This document shows, in pieces, positions 10,027 through 18,538 of a DNA stretch of 64,000 nucleotides. This stretch comes from Oopsacas minuta (lineage: Eukaryota; Porifera; Hexactinellida; Lyssacinosida; Leucopsacidae). Position 1 is the stretch's first letter. The number at the start of each line of letters is the position of its first letter. The notes beneath the pieces are model-generated. The model was not told the origin of the DNA. It saw only the letters and a list, made by a program, of their open reading frames with translations, and made no database searches. Made by a program: the position numbers and the translations under genes. Location of the stretch: positions 1,132,619-1,196,618 of the forward strand of contig JAKMXF010000111.1 in assembly GCA_024704765.1 (NCBI GenBank), given 5' to 3'.

Positions 10027-10868
10027 TACACAAATATTTATATAATTACTACTCTTTTACACTTTTTTACAATCAAAAGACGACTAAAGTGATATATTCT
10101 AGAAAGTTAGTCTATAAGCAAATAATATTTAAATAACGTGTTGTGAGATTCTAAACAGTTGTCAACGTCAACCGCATGGTTAAAATATACATAATTGTTT
10201 TTCATAAGAACAACTATTATTTACGCATGAGTACGTTAAAAGCACGAAATTCGGAACAGCGTACTCGATTACCCAGTATAAAAAAGAAGTTTCTAAGACT
10301 ATTTTGAAATTTGTCTACTTTATATTCATAATAACAACACATAAATTCACATATCCTTAATTCAAAAGTATGAAAATCAGATTCAGCCTATTCGATATAT
10401 TCGATAGTTTTATTGAATTCTGTTTATATTGTTGGGGGAAACACGATAATGCACTTTGCAAAATCTCGGAATTGCGAGTTCGAATTTAGTATAGCATTCC
10501 ATAAATCCATTCATTGAAACGAACAAACAGATGGACAAACAAATATTGCAGTTTAATAATATAGATTGATTTAATTATCGTACAATCACACTGTATATAC
10601 ATTATTTAGTGGAATTGCAATTACAAGAATCACGAATAAAGAGTAAGTGATAAAATCACATGTAAAATAAACTAAAGATATACATTAAGCAAATATAATA
10701 CAAAGCCAGCTCAAAACAAGATTAATCTATAACTAAACAGAACTAAGAATTTCTGGCAATTCCAATTCACAAATGTGATATATCTAAATGCTAATCGAGG
10801 GCAGACGCGCTAAAGTAAGAGAACTATAAATTAGAATGATCAAGTTGAAATAAGCGAATACAGAAGAG
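10027..10868. other. Intergenic, mostly occupied by a dispersed repeat
   Basis: Between the KMT5A start and the LSM14 stop. About 10235-10450 is a repeat copy, listed separately. The rest is AT-rich with no gene seen. Confidence 0.5.
10235..10450. repeat. Dispersed copy of the 46-48 kb repeat family
   Basis: The stretch shares several blocks with the repeats at 46.4-48.5 kb, in the same order: a CGATTACCCAGTATA core after ATTCGGA, then TTTGAAATTTGT, ACTTTATATTCATAA, AAATTCACATAT, and a tail ending TTTATTGAATTCTG. It lies upstream of KMT5A. Confidence 0.6.
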
Positions 10869-12356
10869 TCAGTTGTTGGTACGATCACGAGATTTGTTGG
10901 TAGTGGATCCAGCGATGCGAGAGTTCCGGAATGTTTTAGACTGTACGTAGTTGGTAGAGGGTTCTTCTTCCCTCCGGGGGTTGGGTGGGGGGCGATAGTA
11001 GTTGTGTTGGGGAGGCATGTCATAGTAGTCAGTTTCCGGCGGTGGATACCCATGGTAATAGCCCTGAGGGGGGCCAGCGGGTCTGCGATACCCTCGAGGA
11101 GCATATCCCCTGTTCCTCTGAGGCTGAGGGGAATAGTATTCGTAGTCATACTCGTAATTGTAGCGGGGTGTATTCCGATACTCACCCCCTGAGTAGCCAT
11201 TTGGTCCCCCAGGGTTCCTCCACTGACCGTAACCAGACCCCCGTCTCATACCGGTTCTAGGACCTCTGCGGTTATTGGTACCAGGGGGAGGGGAAGCCAC
11301 ACCGAATGTCTGAGAATTCAGGGTTCTCTCCTCGCGAAATTTCCCACGCTTGTTGATAGGATTATCAGTTGAAATCTGATCAAAAAAAGACTTAGTTTTG
11401 TCATAATATGCAATCTCCACCCCGCTATCCTCTGACTCATCCTCAGAACGTATCTCTCCTGGTTCTCTCTGTTTCCCTGACTCACCAGCTGTAGCAGTAG
11501 CGCTAGGCTTAGCAGGTGTAGGAGTAGTCTCAGTACTACTGAGTACTGTATCCCCTCCAGCTGGTTGAGTAGTAGTAGTAGTTGTTGTTACAGTAGGACT
11601 ACGCATGACGCCAGTTGTTGCTGTGATTTCAATTGAATCATCTTCTGCTTGAGATACAGTCACGGTGTTTCGGATCTTTAGTTTCTTCCTGAATTCCTCG
11701 GCTATTTCATCTTTCTTGAAACGACTGTTCGCCTCTTCGAAGTCAAAGTCCTGTGTGAACGAGACTGTCCCAGAGCCTCGTGCAGTAGGTGCAGGTTGCG
11801 GGGGAGGGAGAGAGTTCCTAGAGCGACTCCATTCCGATCCAGACCTATAGTTACTAACCTGTCCTCTTGGAATGTCGTATCCATGGTAACTACCATGCTT
11901 CGGATTATGACCCATATCAGATGTAGGATAGGGGAGTGAATTGCTGGAGGTACCTGAATCCTTGTGGTCGTTATTAGAATTCAAATGCTGATTCACAAAA
12001 GTAAGAGGTTCCTGCTTAGTCGATTCAGAACCAGTGGGCGTGGTAGCAGGTTTGGAGCTGATTATGGCTGGGTCGTTCAGATAATCCTCTGTAGGCGTGT
12101 CCGGGTCCTCAGGCACAAGAGTAAGGTCTTGTAAATCAGATGCTTTGAAGACAATACACTCAAATATTTGAGGTTTTGGTGGATGGAATTTTGGTACACT
12201 CCGTTTTTCTGTCCCAAATGAGCGTACGTTTTGCAGGGCTATGGACTCTTTGATTGTGTCAATTAGATAGAGAATACCTTCGTATCGGATTCCTGCTTTG
12301 GAGATGATGGTAAGTTTGCTGCCCAGCGAGAGCTGGGGTTCCATATGATCGGACAT
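10869..12356 (-). CDS. LSM14A: LSM14 / RAP55 (Trailer hitch) mRNP protein
   Basis: 495 residues in one exon. The N-terminal Lsm domain (about 8-85) has the LSLGSKLTIISKAGIRYEG start and RSFGTEKR typical of the LSM14 class. An FDF box follows (about 205-240, DFDFEEANSRF). An FFD box (YYDKTKSFFDQIS, about 320) and a TFG box (LNSQTFGVA) come next, then an RGG/Tyr-rich tail. This is the canonical LSM14 layout. LSM14 proteins act in P-bodies, bind DDX6 through FDF-FFD-TFG, and repress translation or promote decapping. The middle carries Thr/Pro/Ser low-complexity runs. It is head to head with RNF113A, about 520 bases apart. Assignment to LSM14A versus LSM14B is not possible outside vertebrates. 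Confidence 0.9.
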   Translation of the reverse strand: MSDHMEPQLSLGSKLTIISKAGIRYEGILYLIDTIKESIALQNVRSFGTEKRSVPKFHPPKPQIFECIVFKASDLQDLTLVPEDPDTPTEDYLNDPAIISSKPATTPTGSESTKQEPLTFVNQHLNSNNDHKDSGTSSNSLPYPTSDMGHNPKHGSYHGYDIPRGQVSNYRSGSEWSRSRNSLPPPQPAPTARGSGTVSFTQDFDFEEANSRFKKDEIAEEFRKKLKIRNTVTVSQAEDDSIEITATTGVMRSPTVTTTTTTTQPAGGDTVLSSTETTPTPAKPSATATAGESGKQREPGEIRSEDESEDSGVEIAYYDKTKSFFDQISTDNPINKRGKFREERTLNSQTFGVASPPPGTNNRRGPRTGMRRGSGYGQWRNPGGPNGYSGGEYRNTPRYNYEYDYEYYSPQPQRNRGYAPRGYRRPAGPPQGYYHGYPPPETDYYDMPPQHNYYRPPPNPRREEEPSTNYVQSKTFRNSRIAGSTTNKSRDRTNN

Positions 12357-12876
12357 AAAGCTCTGAGTTATTTGATGAAAACTGTTTGATTTCTAAAATA
12401 ATAATTATAAATCTTTAGGCATACAAACGAGATATTTATTCTACTTCTTATACAAGTTACGCGCACAAAAATTAAATTTGAATATACTAATAGCTGCTCT
12501 AAGAGAATGGTATGTCTAGCACAATTGAATCTGCTATTCAATAGATTAGCAAAAAGATAAGTTCATGTATACTTTGTTCCAAAGGTACAACAAAGGAATC
12601 TTGTTAGGCCCAAATTGCAGCTGGGGAGTCTTAGGGTCTGGGTTGAAATTCCCTTATTGGTTCCAAAAACCCCAAGTGAGCAGCCAAATGCTGATCCGAC
12701 CAGCATTTGCAGTAAAAATTGTATTACATGTTACATATTTAAAGATAGTGTGTAAATATTGTTCCGAAGCAGAAATCTTATTTTTCTAGCAAGTAGATTC
12801 TGTTTCTATTTGTTTCTAAATGTTTGTAATCATACGTTTGTTAACGTTCATAATTTAGTACAAATATTAGTAAGGA
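12357..12876. promoter_or_regulatory. Shared divergent promoter interval of LSM14 and RNF113A
   Basis: 520 bases separate two outward-facing start codons, so both promoters must lie here. No TATA box or named factor site is claimed. A 74-codon open stretch (12565-12789) is unsupported as a gene. Confidence 0.4.
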
Positions 12877-13899
12877 ATGTCTGAAGAGGACAGGAACAAA
12901 AGTGGCAATAAAGTAATATTCATAAAACGAGCATCAATTCGTGGTAACCTTCGCAGTAGTGAGTCTAACAAACGAGTACGTATAGCATCAGAATCAGAGA
13001 GTATCAGTGAAGAGAGTGATAACCCCGCTGACCTCCGTCTGAACTACAACACACGTAAACCAATAGGCATCACTGCTACTAGCCGGACTATACCGAAAAT
13101 TCACACTACAAACATGTCAAGTAGTGATTCAGAAGAAGCTGAACAAGCTGTCACAAGCTACAGATCTCGGAGGGTAGCAGAAAGTGCAGCACCCCGGGAT
13201 ATGGGTGCTACCAGTGAGTTGAAAATAGAAACAGAACAAAGTATTGATCACCAAGCTCTCCATCAGAAAAGTATAGACATAAACAAAGAAGTAGATAATA
13301 CAGAAGGAACCAATAAACAGGAAATATATAGAGGTATTAATAACTATAAGAAATTGATTGAGCCGAGAGACACAGCACATGGTAACGCTAGTAGTGGAAT
13401 GGTACGCAAGGGTCCCATACGAGCTCCTCTCTACCTCAGGAGTACAGTGCGGTGGGACTATCAGCCTGATATTTGTAAGGATTATAAAGAGACAGGGGTG
13501 TGTGGGTTCGGAGACAGCTGTAAGTTCCTGCATGACCGTAGCGATTACAAGTTAGGCTGGCAACTAGAGCGAGAAGAGGAACAGAAGATAAGAGACTCAC
13601 AGGAGGGGAGGAGAGGGGGTGGAGATAACTTTGAAGTGAGCAGTGATGATGACGGAGATGATCTACCATTTGCATGTCTAATCTGTAGAGAAAAATTCAC
13701 CAATCCTATCATGACGAAATGTAAGCACTATTTCTGTCAAGCATGTGCTGTGAAGAGATATAAGAAGAACAAAAGATGTTATATGTGTGGACAACAGACC
13801 AATGGAATGTTTACTCCAGCTAAACAGCTGATGGAGAAGATTGAGAAGAAGACTAAGACTGCTAGACGGAAACTAGGTTTAGTTTCTGATTCTGATTAA
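12877..13899 (+). CDS. RNF113A: RNF113A / Cwc24 splicing factor and RING E3
   Basis: 340 residues in one exon. After a charged disordered N-terminus comes a CCCH zinc finger (about 192-222, [31 protein letters not shown]) seen in parts, the LGWQLE linker, and a C3HC4 RING (about 267-306, [26 protein letters not shown]). The CCCH-RING order with the YKxGWQLE linker is diagnostic of the RNF113A/Cwc24 family. It joins the activated spliceosome and, in animals, acts as a ubiquitin ligase in alkylation-damage signalling. The length matches human RNF113A (343). Confidence 0.93.
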   Translation: MSEEDRNKSGNKVIFIKRASIRGNLRSSESNKRVRIASESESISEESDNPADLRLNYNTRKPIGITATSRTIPKIHTTNMSSSDSEEAEQAVTSYRSRRVAESAAPRDMGATSELKIETEQSIDHQALHQKSIDINKEVDNTEGTNKQEIYRGINNYKKLIEPRDTAHGNASSGMVRKGPIRAPLYLRSTVRWDYQPDICKDYKETGVCGFGDSCKFLHDRSDYKLGWQLEREEEQKIRDSQEGRRGGGDNFEVSSDDDGDDLPFACLICREKFTNPIMTKCKHYFCQACAVKRYKKNKRCYMCGQQTNGMFTPAKQLMEKIEKKTKTARRKLGLVSDSD

Positions 13900-14605
13900 T
13901 ATTTAATACAATCATATAATCACCAGGTGATAATTATCGTCCATGGTCAGAAAAGTGTTTATAAAGTTAGCATAAGTAGTTAAAATCCGATAAATCAGTG
14001 ATTCTCAACTTTTATAACCCGTGACCCGTCTGTTGTCAGTGACCACCAAGGACTCCATGCAACTCAAGTTGGGAACCGCTGCTATACAGGGTGGGCCACG
14101 GGAAGCATGCTGAGTTATAACTTATCTCACTTAGAAACGATCACAGGTAACACAATTCGTTAAAAGCATAATACATGTATGGCTTAATTTATATCATGCT
14201 ATATAATATTCATTGTTAAACTGTTGATAATATGTTCCATCCAGCCACGTATAGACTAAGAAGATTACAGGGGCGGATCTAGAAAAATCTGGTGGGGGGG
14301 TATGCCGCCTACCCAAACGTCATAATATTCAATTATTGGATTTTGCTCTTTTACTTTATCATTATTTGTTTTTTCCCTTATTTTAACAAATTGTAATTAT
14401 ACTATAACAGCCAGTATTTCTCAATATGTAGTGTTTTAACCCAGCATCAACAAATATTTCATAGTGATGTATGGATTTTATGCGATTTTTATGTTAGGCT
14501 TAATCTCCATGACCAATTTAACCATTTTGACAAGTATTCTAAGGTACTCCAAAATAATTGTGTTCTTAATACAAACATTATGTATGTGTGTTCATAGTTT
14601 AATAT
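13900..14605. other. Intergenic with two transposon remnants
   Basis: Contains the hAT-type short element at 13996-14081 and a single transposon-like end CAGGGGCGGATCTAG at about 14268. The partner of that end is not visible before the gap. No gene is seen. Confidence 0.5.
13996..14081. mobile_element. 86-bp hAT-like MITE
   Basis: Ends CAGTGATTCTCAACTT and AAGTTGGGAACCGCTG are imperfect inverted repeats of the hAT/Charlie type (CAG.GGTTCTCAA). A target duplication is not clear. Confidence 0.55.
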
Positions 14606-15548
14606 NNNNNNNNNNNNNNNNNNNNNNNNNNNNNNNNNNNNNNNNNNNNNNNNNNNNNNNNNNNNNNNNNNNNNNNNNNNNNNNNNNNNNNNNNNNNNNN
14701 NNNNNNNNNNNNNNNNNNNNNNNNNNNNNNNNNNNNNNNNNNNNNNNNNNNNNNNNNNNNNNNNNNNNNNNNNNNNNNNNNNNNNNNNNNNNNNNNNNNN
14801 NNNNNNNNNNNNNNNNNNNNNNNNNNNNNNNNNNNNNNNNNNNNNNNNNNNNNNNNNNNNNNNNNNNNNNNNNNNNNNNNNNNNNNNNNNNNNNNNNNNN
14901 NNNNNNNNNNNNNNNNNNNNNNNNNNNNNNNNNNNNNNNNNNNNNNNNNNNNNNNNNNNNNNNNNNNNNNNNNNNNNNNNNNNNNNNNNNNNNNNNNNNN
15001 NNNNNNNNNNNNNNNNNNNNNNNNNNNNNNNNNNNNNNNNNNNNNNNNNNNNNNNNNNNNNNNNNNNNNNNNNNNNNNNNNNNNNNNNNNNNNNNNNNNN
15101 NNNNNNNNNNNNNNNNNNNNNNNNNNNNNNNNNNNNNNNNNNNNNNNNNNNNNNNNNNNNNNNNNNNNNNNNNNNNNNNNNNNNNNNNNNNNNNNNNNNN
15201 NNNNNNNNNNNNNNNNNNNNNNNNNNNNNNNNNNNNNNNNNNNNNNNNNNNNNNNNNNNNNNNNNNNNNNNNNNNNNNNNNNNNNNNNNNNNNNNNNNNN
15301 NNNNNNNNNNNNNNNNNNNNNNNNNNNNNNNNNNNNNNNNNNNNNNNNNNNNNNNNNNNNNNNNNNNNNNNNNNNNNNNNNNNNNNNNNNNNNNNNNNNN
15401 NNNNNNNNNNNNNNNNNNNNNNNNNNNNNNNNNNNNNNNNNNNNNNNNNNNNNNNNNNNNNNNNNNNNNNNNNNNNNNNNNNNNNNNNNNNNNNNNNNNN
15501 NNNNNNNNNNNNNNNNNNNNNNNNNNNNNNNNNNNNNNNNNNNNNNNN
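14606..15548. other. Assembly gap of 943 N
   Basis: Unbroken Ns. The gap ends 25 bases before the Tc1 element, and its other flank has a lone transposon end, so unresolved repeats are a likely cause. Confidence 1.
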
Positions 15549-15779
15549 GTATATTGAGCATGTACTGAATATACAGGGTGTTAAGAAATTGATGCCCTCC
15601 CTATCTCTCGAGATCTAATGCTACCATAGTATTTTTACATTGTTAAATATCTAGCTTTTCACTTGATTTGTACTTTAATATACCAGGAGTTATATTTAGT
15701 AGGTAGCTTTTCCTAGTTCATTAACTTTTTGTGCATATTTTGACCCAATCTTCTATTGTCTTCACAATTAGTTAATACC

Positions 15780-16013
15780 ATGGTCAAAGAAGCTAGTCTA
15801 GCAGTGCGTAATCAAGCAATAGGCATGTTAAAAGCCGGGCAGACGCAGAAAAGTGTCGCAATACATTTTGGCACAAATGTACGTACCGTTCGTCGGTGGT
15901 GGTTGAGGGCATATTGTGGAAACAGCCTCGAGAATAGGCAAGGCCGAGGAAGAAAACCGGCGATAGGAAAAGTACCGAAAATAGTTATTGCTAAAACATT
16001 AGGAAAAAGATGA
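15780..16013 (+). CDS. Tc1-type transposase, N-terminal DNA-binding part
   Basis: 77 residues from the first ATG. A helix-turn-helix pattern (QAIGMLKAGQTQKSVAIHFG, then VRTVRRWW) is followed by the GRGRKP basic linker, as at the start of Tc1-family transposases. It should bind the terminal repeats. It stops at TGA 16011-16013, overlapping by four bases (ATGA) the ATG of the next frame. In Tc1 elements these two parts are one protein, so this is either a one-base frameshift or a translated overlap. The A-run GGAAAAAG lies immediately upstream. Confidence 0.75.
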   Translation: MVKEASLAVRNQAIGMLKAGQTQKSVAIHFGTNVRTVRRWWLRAYCGNSLENRQGRGRKPAIGKVPKIVIAKTLGKR

Positions 16014-16846
16014 AATCAACTCGCAAAATATCCCAGCTCTTAAAGTCTAAGGGTTTTCAACTTTCCCATGTAACTGTGCATACATATTTGCGGAAAAATC
16101 TAGGTGTAAAGCCGTATAAGCCACAGTTACAGCCCAAATTGACCGAAAAACAGAAATTCGCTCGATTAACCTTCTGTTTAGCACGAAAAAATTGGTCAAT
16201 TAATGATTGGCGCAATGTACTTTTCTCTGATGAATCTCCATTTGAGTTGTACCATTCACCGAATCGGCAGAACGATAGAGTTTGGTTAGCAGACAGAGAA
16301 AAAGTTGTACCTACGGAAAAAGTGAAGTTTCCTGGAAAATTGCAGGTTTGGGGCATGATGTCCTATAATGGCCTATCAAACCTTCACATAATCCCTAGTG
16401 GGCAGACAGTAACAACAATATACTATCTAGAAGAGGTTCTGAAGAAGACGATGATGTCTGCAATGCATCGAGATAGAGATACAGGTGCAGTAACTGAGAG
16501 GAAATTATTGTCGGACATGTCGGCTGCCATTTTTCAACAGGATGGTGCCCCGGCACACACGTCCAAAAAAACACAGGAATGGCTAGGAGAGAACTTTCAA
16601 AACTTCTGGCCCAAAGGTATTTGGCCTGCCAACTCCCCTGACCTGAGTCCTATAGAGAATCTATGGTCAATAATCCAAACCGCCATCAATTCTTTTCAGC
16701 CGGCAACAAATCTAAAAACGCTCGAAAAACAACTAATTTCAGCTTGGAGACATATTTCACCTGAAGTTTTGGACAAATTGATAGCCAGTATGCCAGATCG
16801 GATAAGTAAATGTATACAACTAAAGGGTGGATATATTGGGAAATAA
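16010..16846 (+). CDS. Tc1-type transposase, catalytic DDE part
   Basis: 278 residues. STRKISQLL completes the second helix-turn-helix region. The catalytic residues are Asp in FSDESPF, Asp in QQDGAPAH and Glu in SPIENLW. Exactly 37 residues separate the second Asp from the Glu (DD37E), a spacing known from a minority of Tc1/mariner lineages. The triad is intact, and with the preceding frame the total is about 355 residues, normal for a transposase. The frame differs from the N-terminal part, so activity depends on frameshifting or on two proteins. Confidence 0.85.
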   Translation: MKSTRKISQLLKSKGFQLSHVTVHTYLRKNLGVKPYKPQLQPKLTEKQKFARLTFCLARKNWSINDWRNVLFSDESPFELYHSPNRQNDRVWLADREKVVPTEKVKFPGKLQVWGMMSYNGLSNLHIIPSGQTVTTIYYLEEVLKKTMMSAMHRDRDTGAVTERKLLSDMSAAIFQQDGAPAHTSKKTQEWLGENFQNFWPKGIWPANSPDLSPIENLWSIIQTAINSFQPATNLKTLEKQLISAWRHISPEVLDKLIASMPDRISKCIQLKGGYIGK

Positions 16847-17028
16847 ATGTATGTGTTTAGAGATTATTTATAGACTAATCATTGAGTTAGTATTAGAGGG
16901 CATCAATTTCTTAACACCCTGTATGTGAATAACAAATAATAACAAGGAAACAGAAAGAATGACTACATTACTGAGATTACAACATTGTATGCTTAATAGC
17001 TTCAGATCGGTCTAAATAGGTCGATGAA

Positions 17029-18108
17029 TCATGAGAGAGATTTCCTCTTTATAAGAGACTCCACTATAACGCAAGATATTTCGAATAATAATTGTGCTCC
17101 AAGTAGAGCAGTATTACCAGAAGGATCATAAGGAGGAGATACCTCAACCAGATCTCCTCCAATCAAGTTCAAGTCAGTCAACTCTCTAACTAACATCTGA
17201 GCCTCAATCGGTAGTATACCTCCAATCTCAGGGGTACCAGTCCCTGGTGCGAATGTAGAATCAATAGCATCGATATCGAATGAGAGATAAGTGGGCTGAT
17301 CCTTACCACATACTCTAAATATTTCATCAACTACTGACTGTATTCCTGCACTACTATGTACCATCTTATAGAACTCTTCCATCATCATAACTCTCATACC
17401 ACTATCATAGCTAAACTGCCAATAATCAGTCCTAGACACAGTACCTCTTATTCCTATCTGGATTGTCCTCTTGGGATCAAGCACTCCATCCTCTACCGCT
17501 ATCTTGAAAGGGGACCCATGTGAGAATTTGAACCCCTGGTAAGCCTCACCTGTGTCAGCATGTGCATCTATATGCACCATCCCAACAGGGCCGTTCTTCC
17601 CCAGAGCACGAAGGATGGGTAGAGATACGGAATGATCACCTCCAGCACTTATCGGTATGATACCCAGTAAGTTTAATTTTGTATAGAACTCTTCAATGCA
17701 TTTGTGTGCTCCAATAATGTCAAAAGGTGTGTCTATTGGAACATCTCCTACGTCACGCACCCTCAGTGCTGTGGAGTGAGGACACACGTTAGTGAACTGA
17801 TTGATAGCTCTCAGTTGATTACCAGACTGAACTCGTAACTCTTTGGGGCCGAATCGTGTCCCTGGACGGTGGGTAAGAGCAAGGTCGAATGGTACTCCTA
17901 CCATTGCTACATCAACCTTTGATAGGTCTGTTTCATATGGAGCTCTTATAAGAGAAGATTCACTGAGGTAACGAGGTTTGAGTACAGAGTCTGGTGGGGG
18001 TCCTTCACTGTATTTAGGTGGTTTAGTAGAAAAGTTTCTTATTCTGTATTGAGATAAGACCGGACTTATGAAGAGATAGCGAGTTAGTCTGTAGCTAGAT
18101 AGGGCCAT
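17029..18108 (-). CDS. AGMAT: Agmatinase-family ureohydrolase, probably mitochondrial
   Basis: 359 residues from the first ATG, similar to human AGMAT (352). The manganese-binding motifs of ureohydrolases are intact: GGDHS (about 156), DAHAD in HIDAHADTG (about 180) and SFDIDAID (about 275) followed by PGTGTPE. The N-terminus MALSSYRLTRYLF...RNFSTKPP is Arg/Ser-rich and acid-free, like a mitochondrial targeting peptide. Family members hydrolyse agmatine or other guanidino compounds to urea plus an amine or acid. The human protein has a disputed substrate, so the exact guanidine here is not inferred. Confidence 0.88.
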   Translation of the reverse strand: MALSSYRLTRYLFISPVLSQYRIRNFSTKPPKYSEGPPPDSVLKPRYLSESSLIRAPYETDLSKVDVAMVGVPFDLALTHRPGTRFGPKELRVQSGNQLRAINQFTNVCPHSTALRVRDVGDVPIDTPFDIIGAHKCIEEFYTKLNLLGIIPISAGGDHSVSLPILRALGKNGPVGMVHIDAHADTGEAYQGFKFSHGSPFKIAVEDGVLDPKRTIQIGIRGTVSRTDYWQFSYDSGMRVMMMEEFYKMVHSSAGIQSVVDEIFRVCGKDQPTYLSFDIDAIDSTFAPGTGTPEIGGILPIEAQMLVRELTDLNLIGGDLVEVSPPYDPSGNTALLGAQLLFEISCVIVESLIKRKSLS

Positions 18109-18117
18109 TTTAGACAA

Positions 18118-18538
18118 GGTATCTAAGTTGATAACAATATTTATAAGTTAGACACAGTCAACTCTTGTAATATAAGTAATATTGAACACGAATATGTATA
18201 TCGTAATAACCACTCATATCGAATTTGTATAAATATGGTCCTAAAACGTTAAAGTAACAAAATTAGTCAGTCATATCGAACTCCGCTGATGCGAAAGAAA
18301 TTATCGCAGTTCATTGAGCTTCTATATAATGGGAGTTTACTGGACATATTGTTTTATAGATATACATGCGAATCAATTGATACCACAAAGAAATGGGTTT
18401 GTGAATTCGTTAATGAATAGTCATACCATCCTATAGAATTCGCTAAAACAACATATACTAGAACATGTTTGATATGTTCACTAGATAACAATATAAAATA
18501 TGATAAAGTGATAGTAATGGTTAGTTTAAGAACTATAG
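18118..18538. other. Intergenic with a MITE
   Basis: Contains the 18155-18342 element immediately upstream of the agmatinase-family gene. The remaining bases are AT-rich and unassigned. Confidence 0.5.
18155..18342. mobile_element. 188-bp MITE of the CAGTCAACTC family
   Basis: Left end CAGTCAACTCTTGTAATATAA and right end TATATAATGGGAGTTTACTG are imperfect inverted repeats. Internal blocks (GTTAAAGTAACA, TTATCGCAGTTCATTGAGCTTC) recur at 32766-32916, and a relative lies at 30559-30718. Confidence 0.6.

Larger units (their letters stand above)
15574..16921 (+). mobile_element. Complete Tc1-type DNA transposon, 1,348 bp, DD37E
   Basis: The two ends are perfect 26-bp inverted repeats (CAGGGTGTTAAGAAATTGAT plus GCCCTC), each next to a TA target duplication (15572-15573 and 16922-16923). 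It encodes a paired-type helix-turn-helix region and a DDE catalytic domain in two overlapping frames. The perfect termini suggest a recent insertion. Confidence 0.93.

Noticed and set aside
10440-10500. Second tRNA-like motif (AGTTCGAATTTAG)
   Set aside because: No cloverleaf is possible with the surrounding sequence.
14464-15618. 384-codon and 320-codon open frames across the N run
   Set aside because: They are open only because Ns are translated as unknown residues; the flanking real sequence is AT-rich noise.
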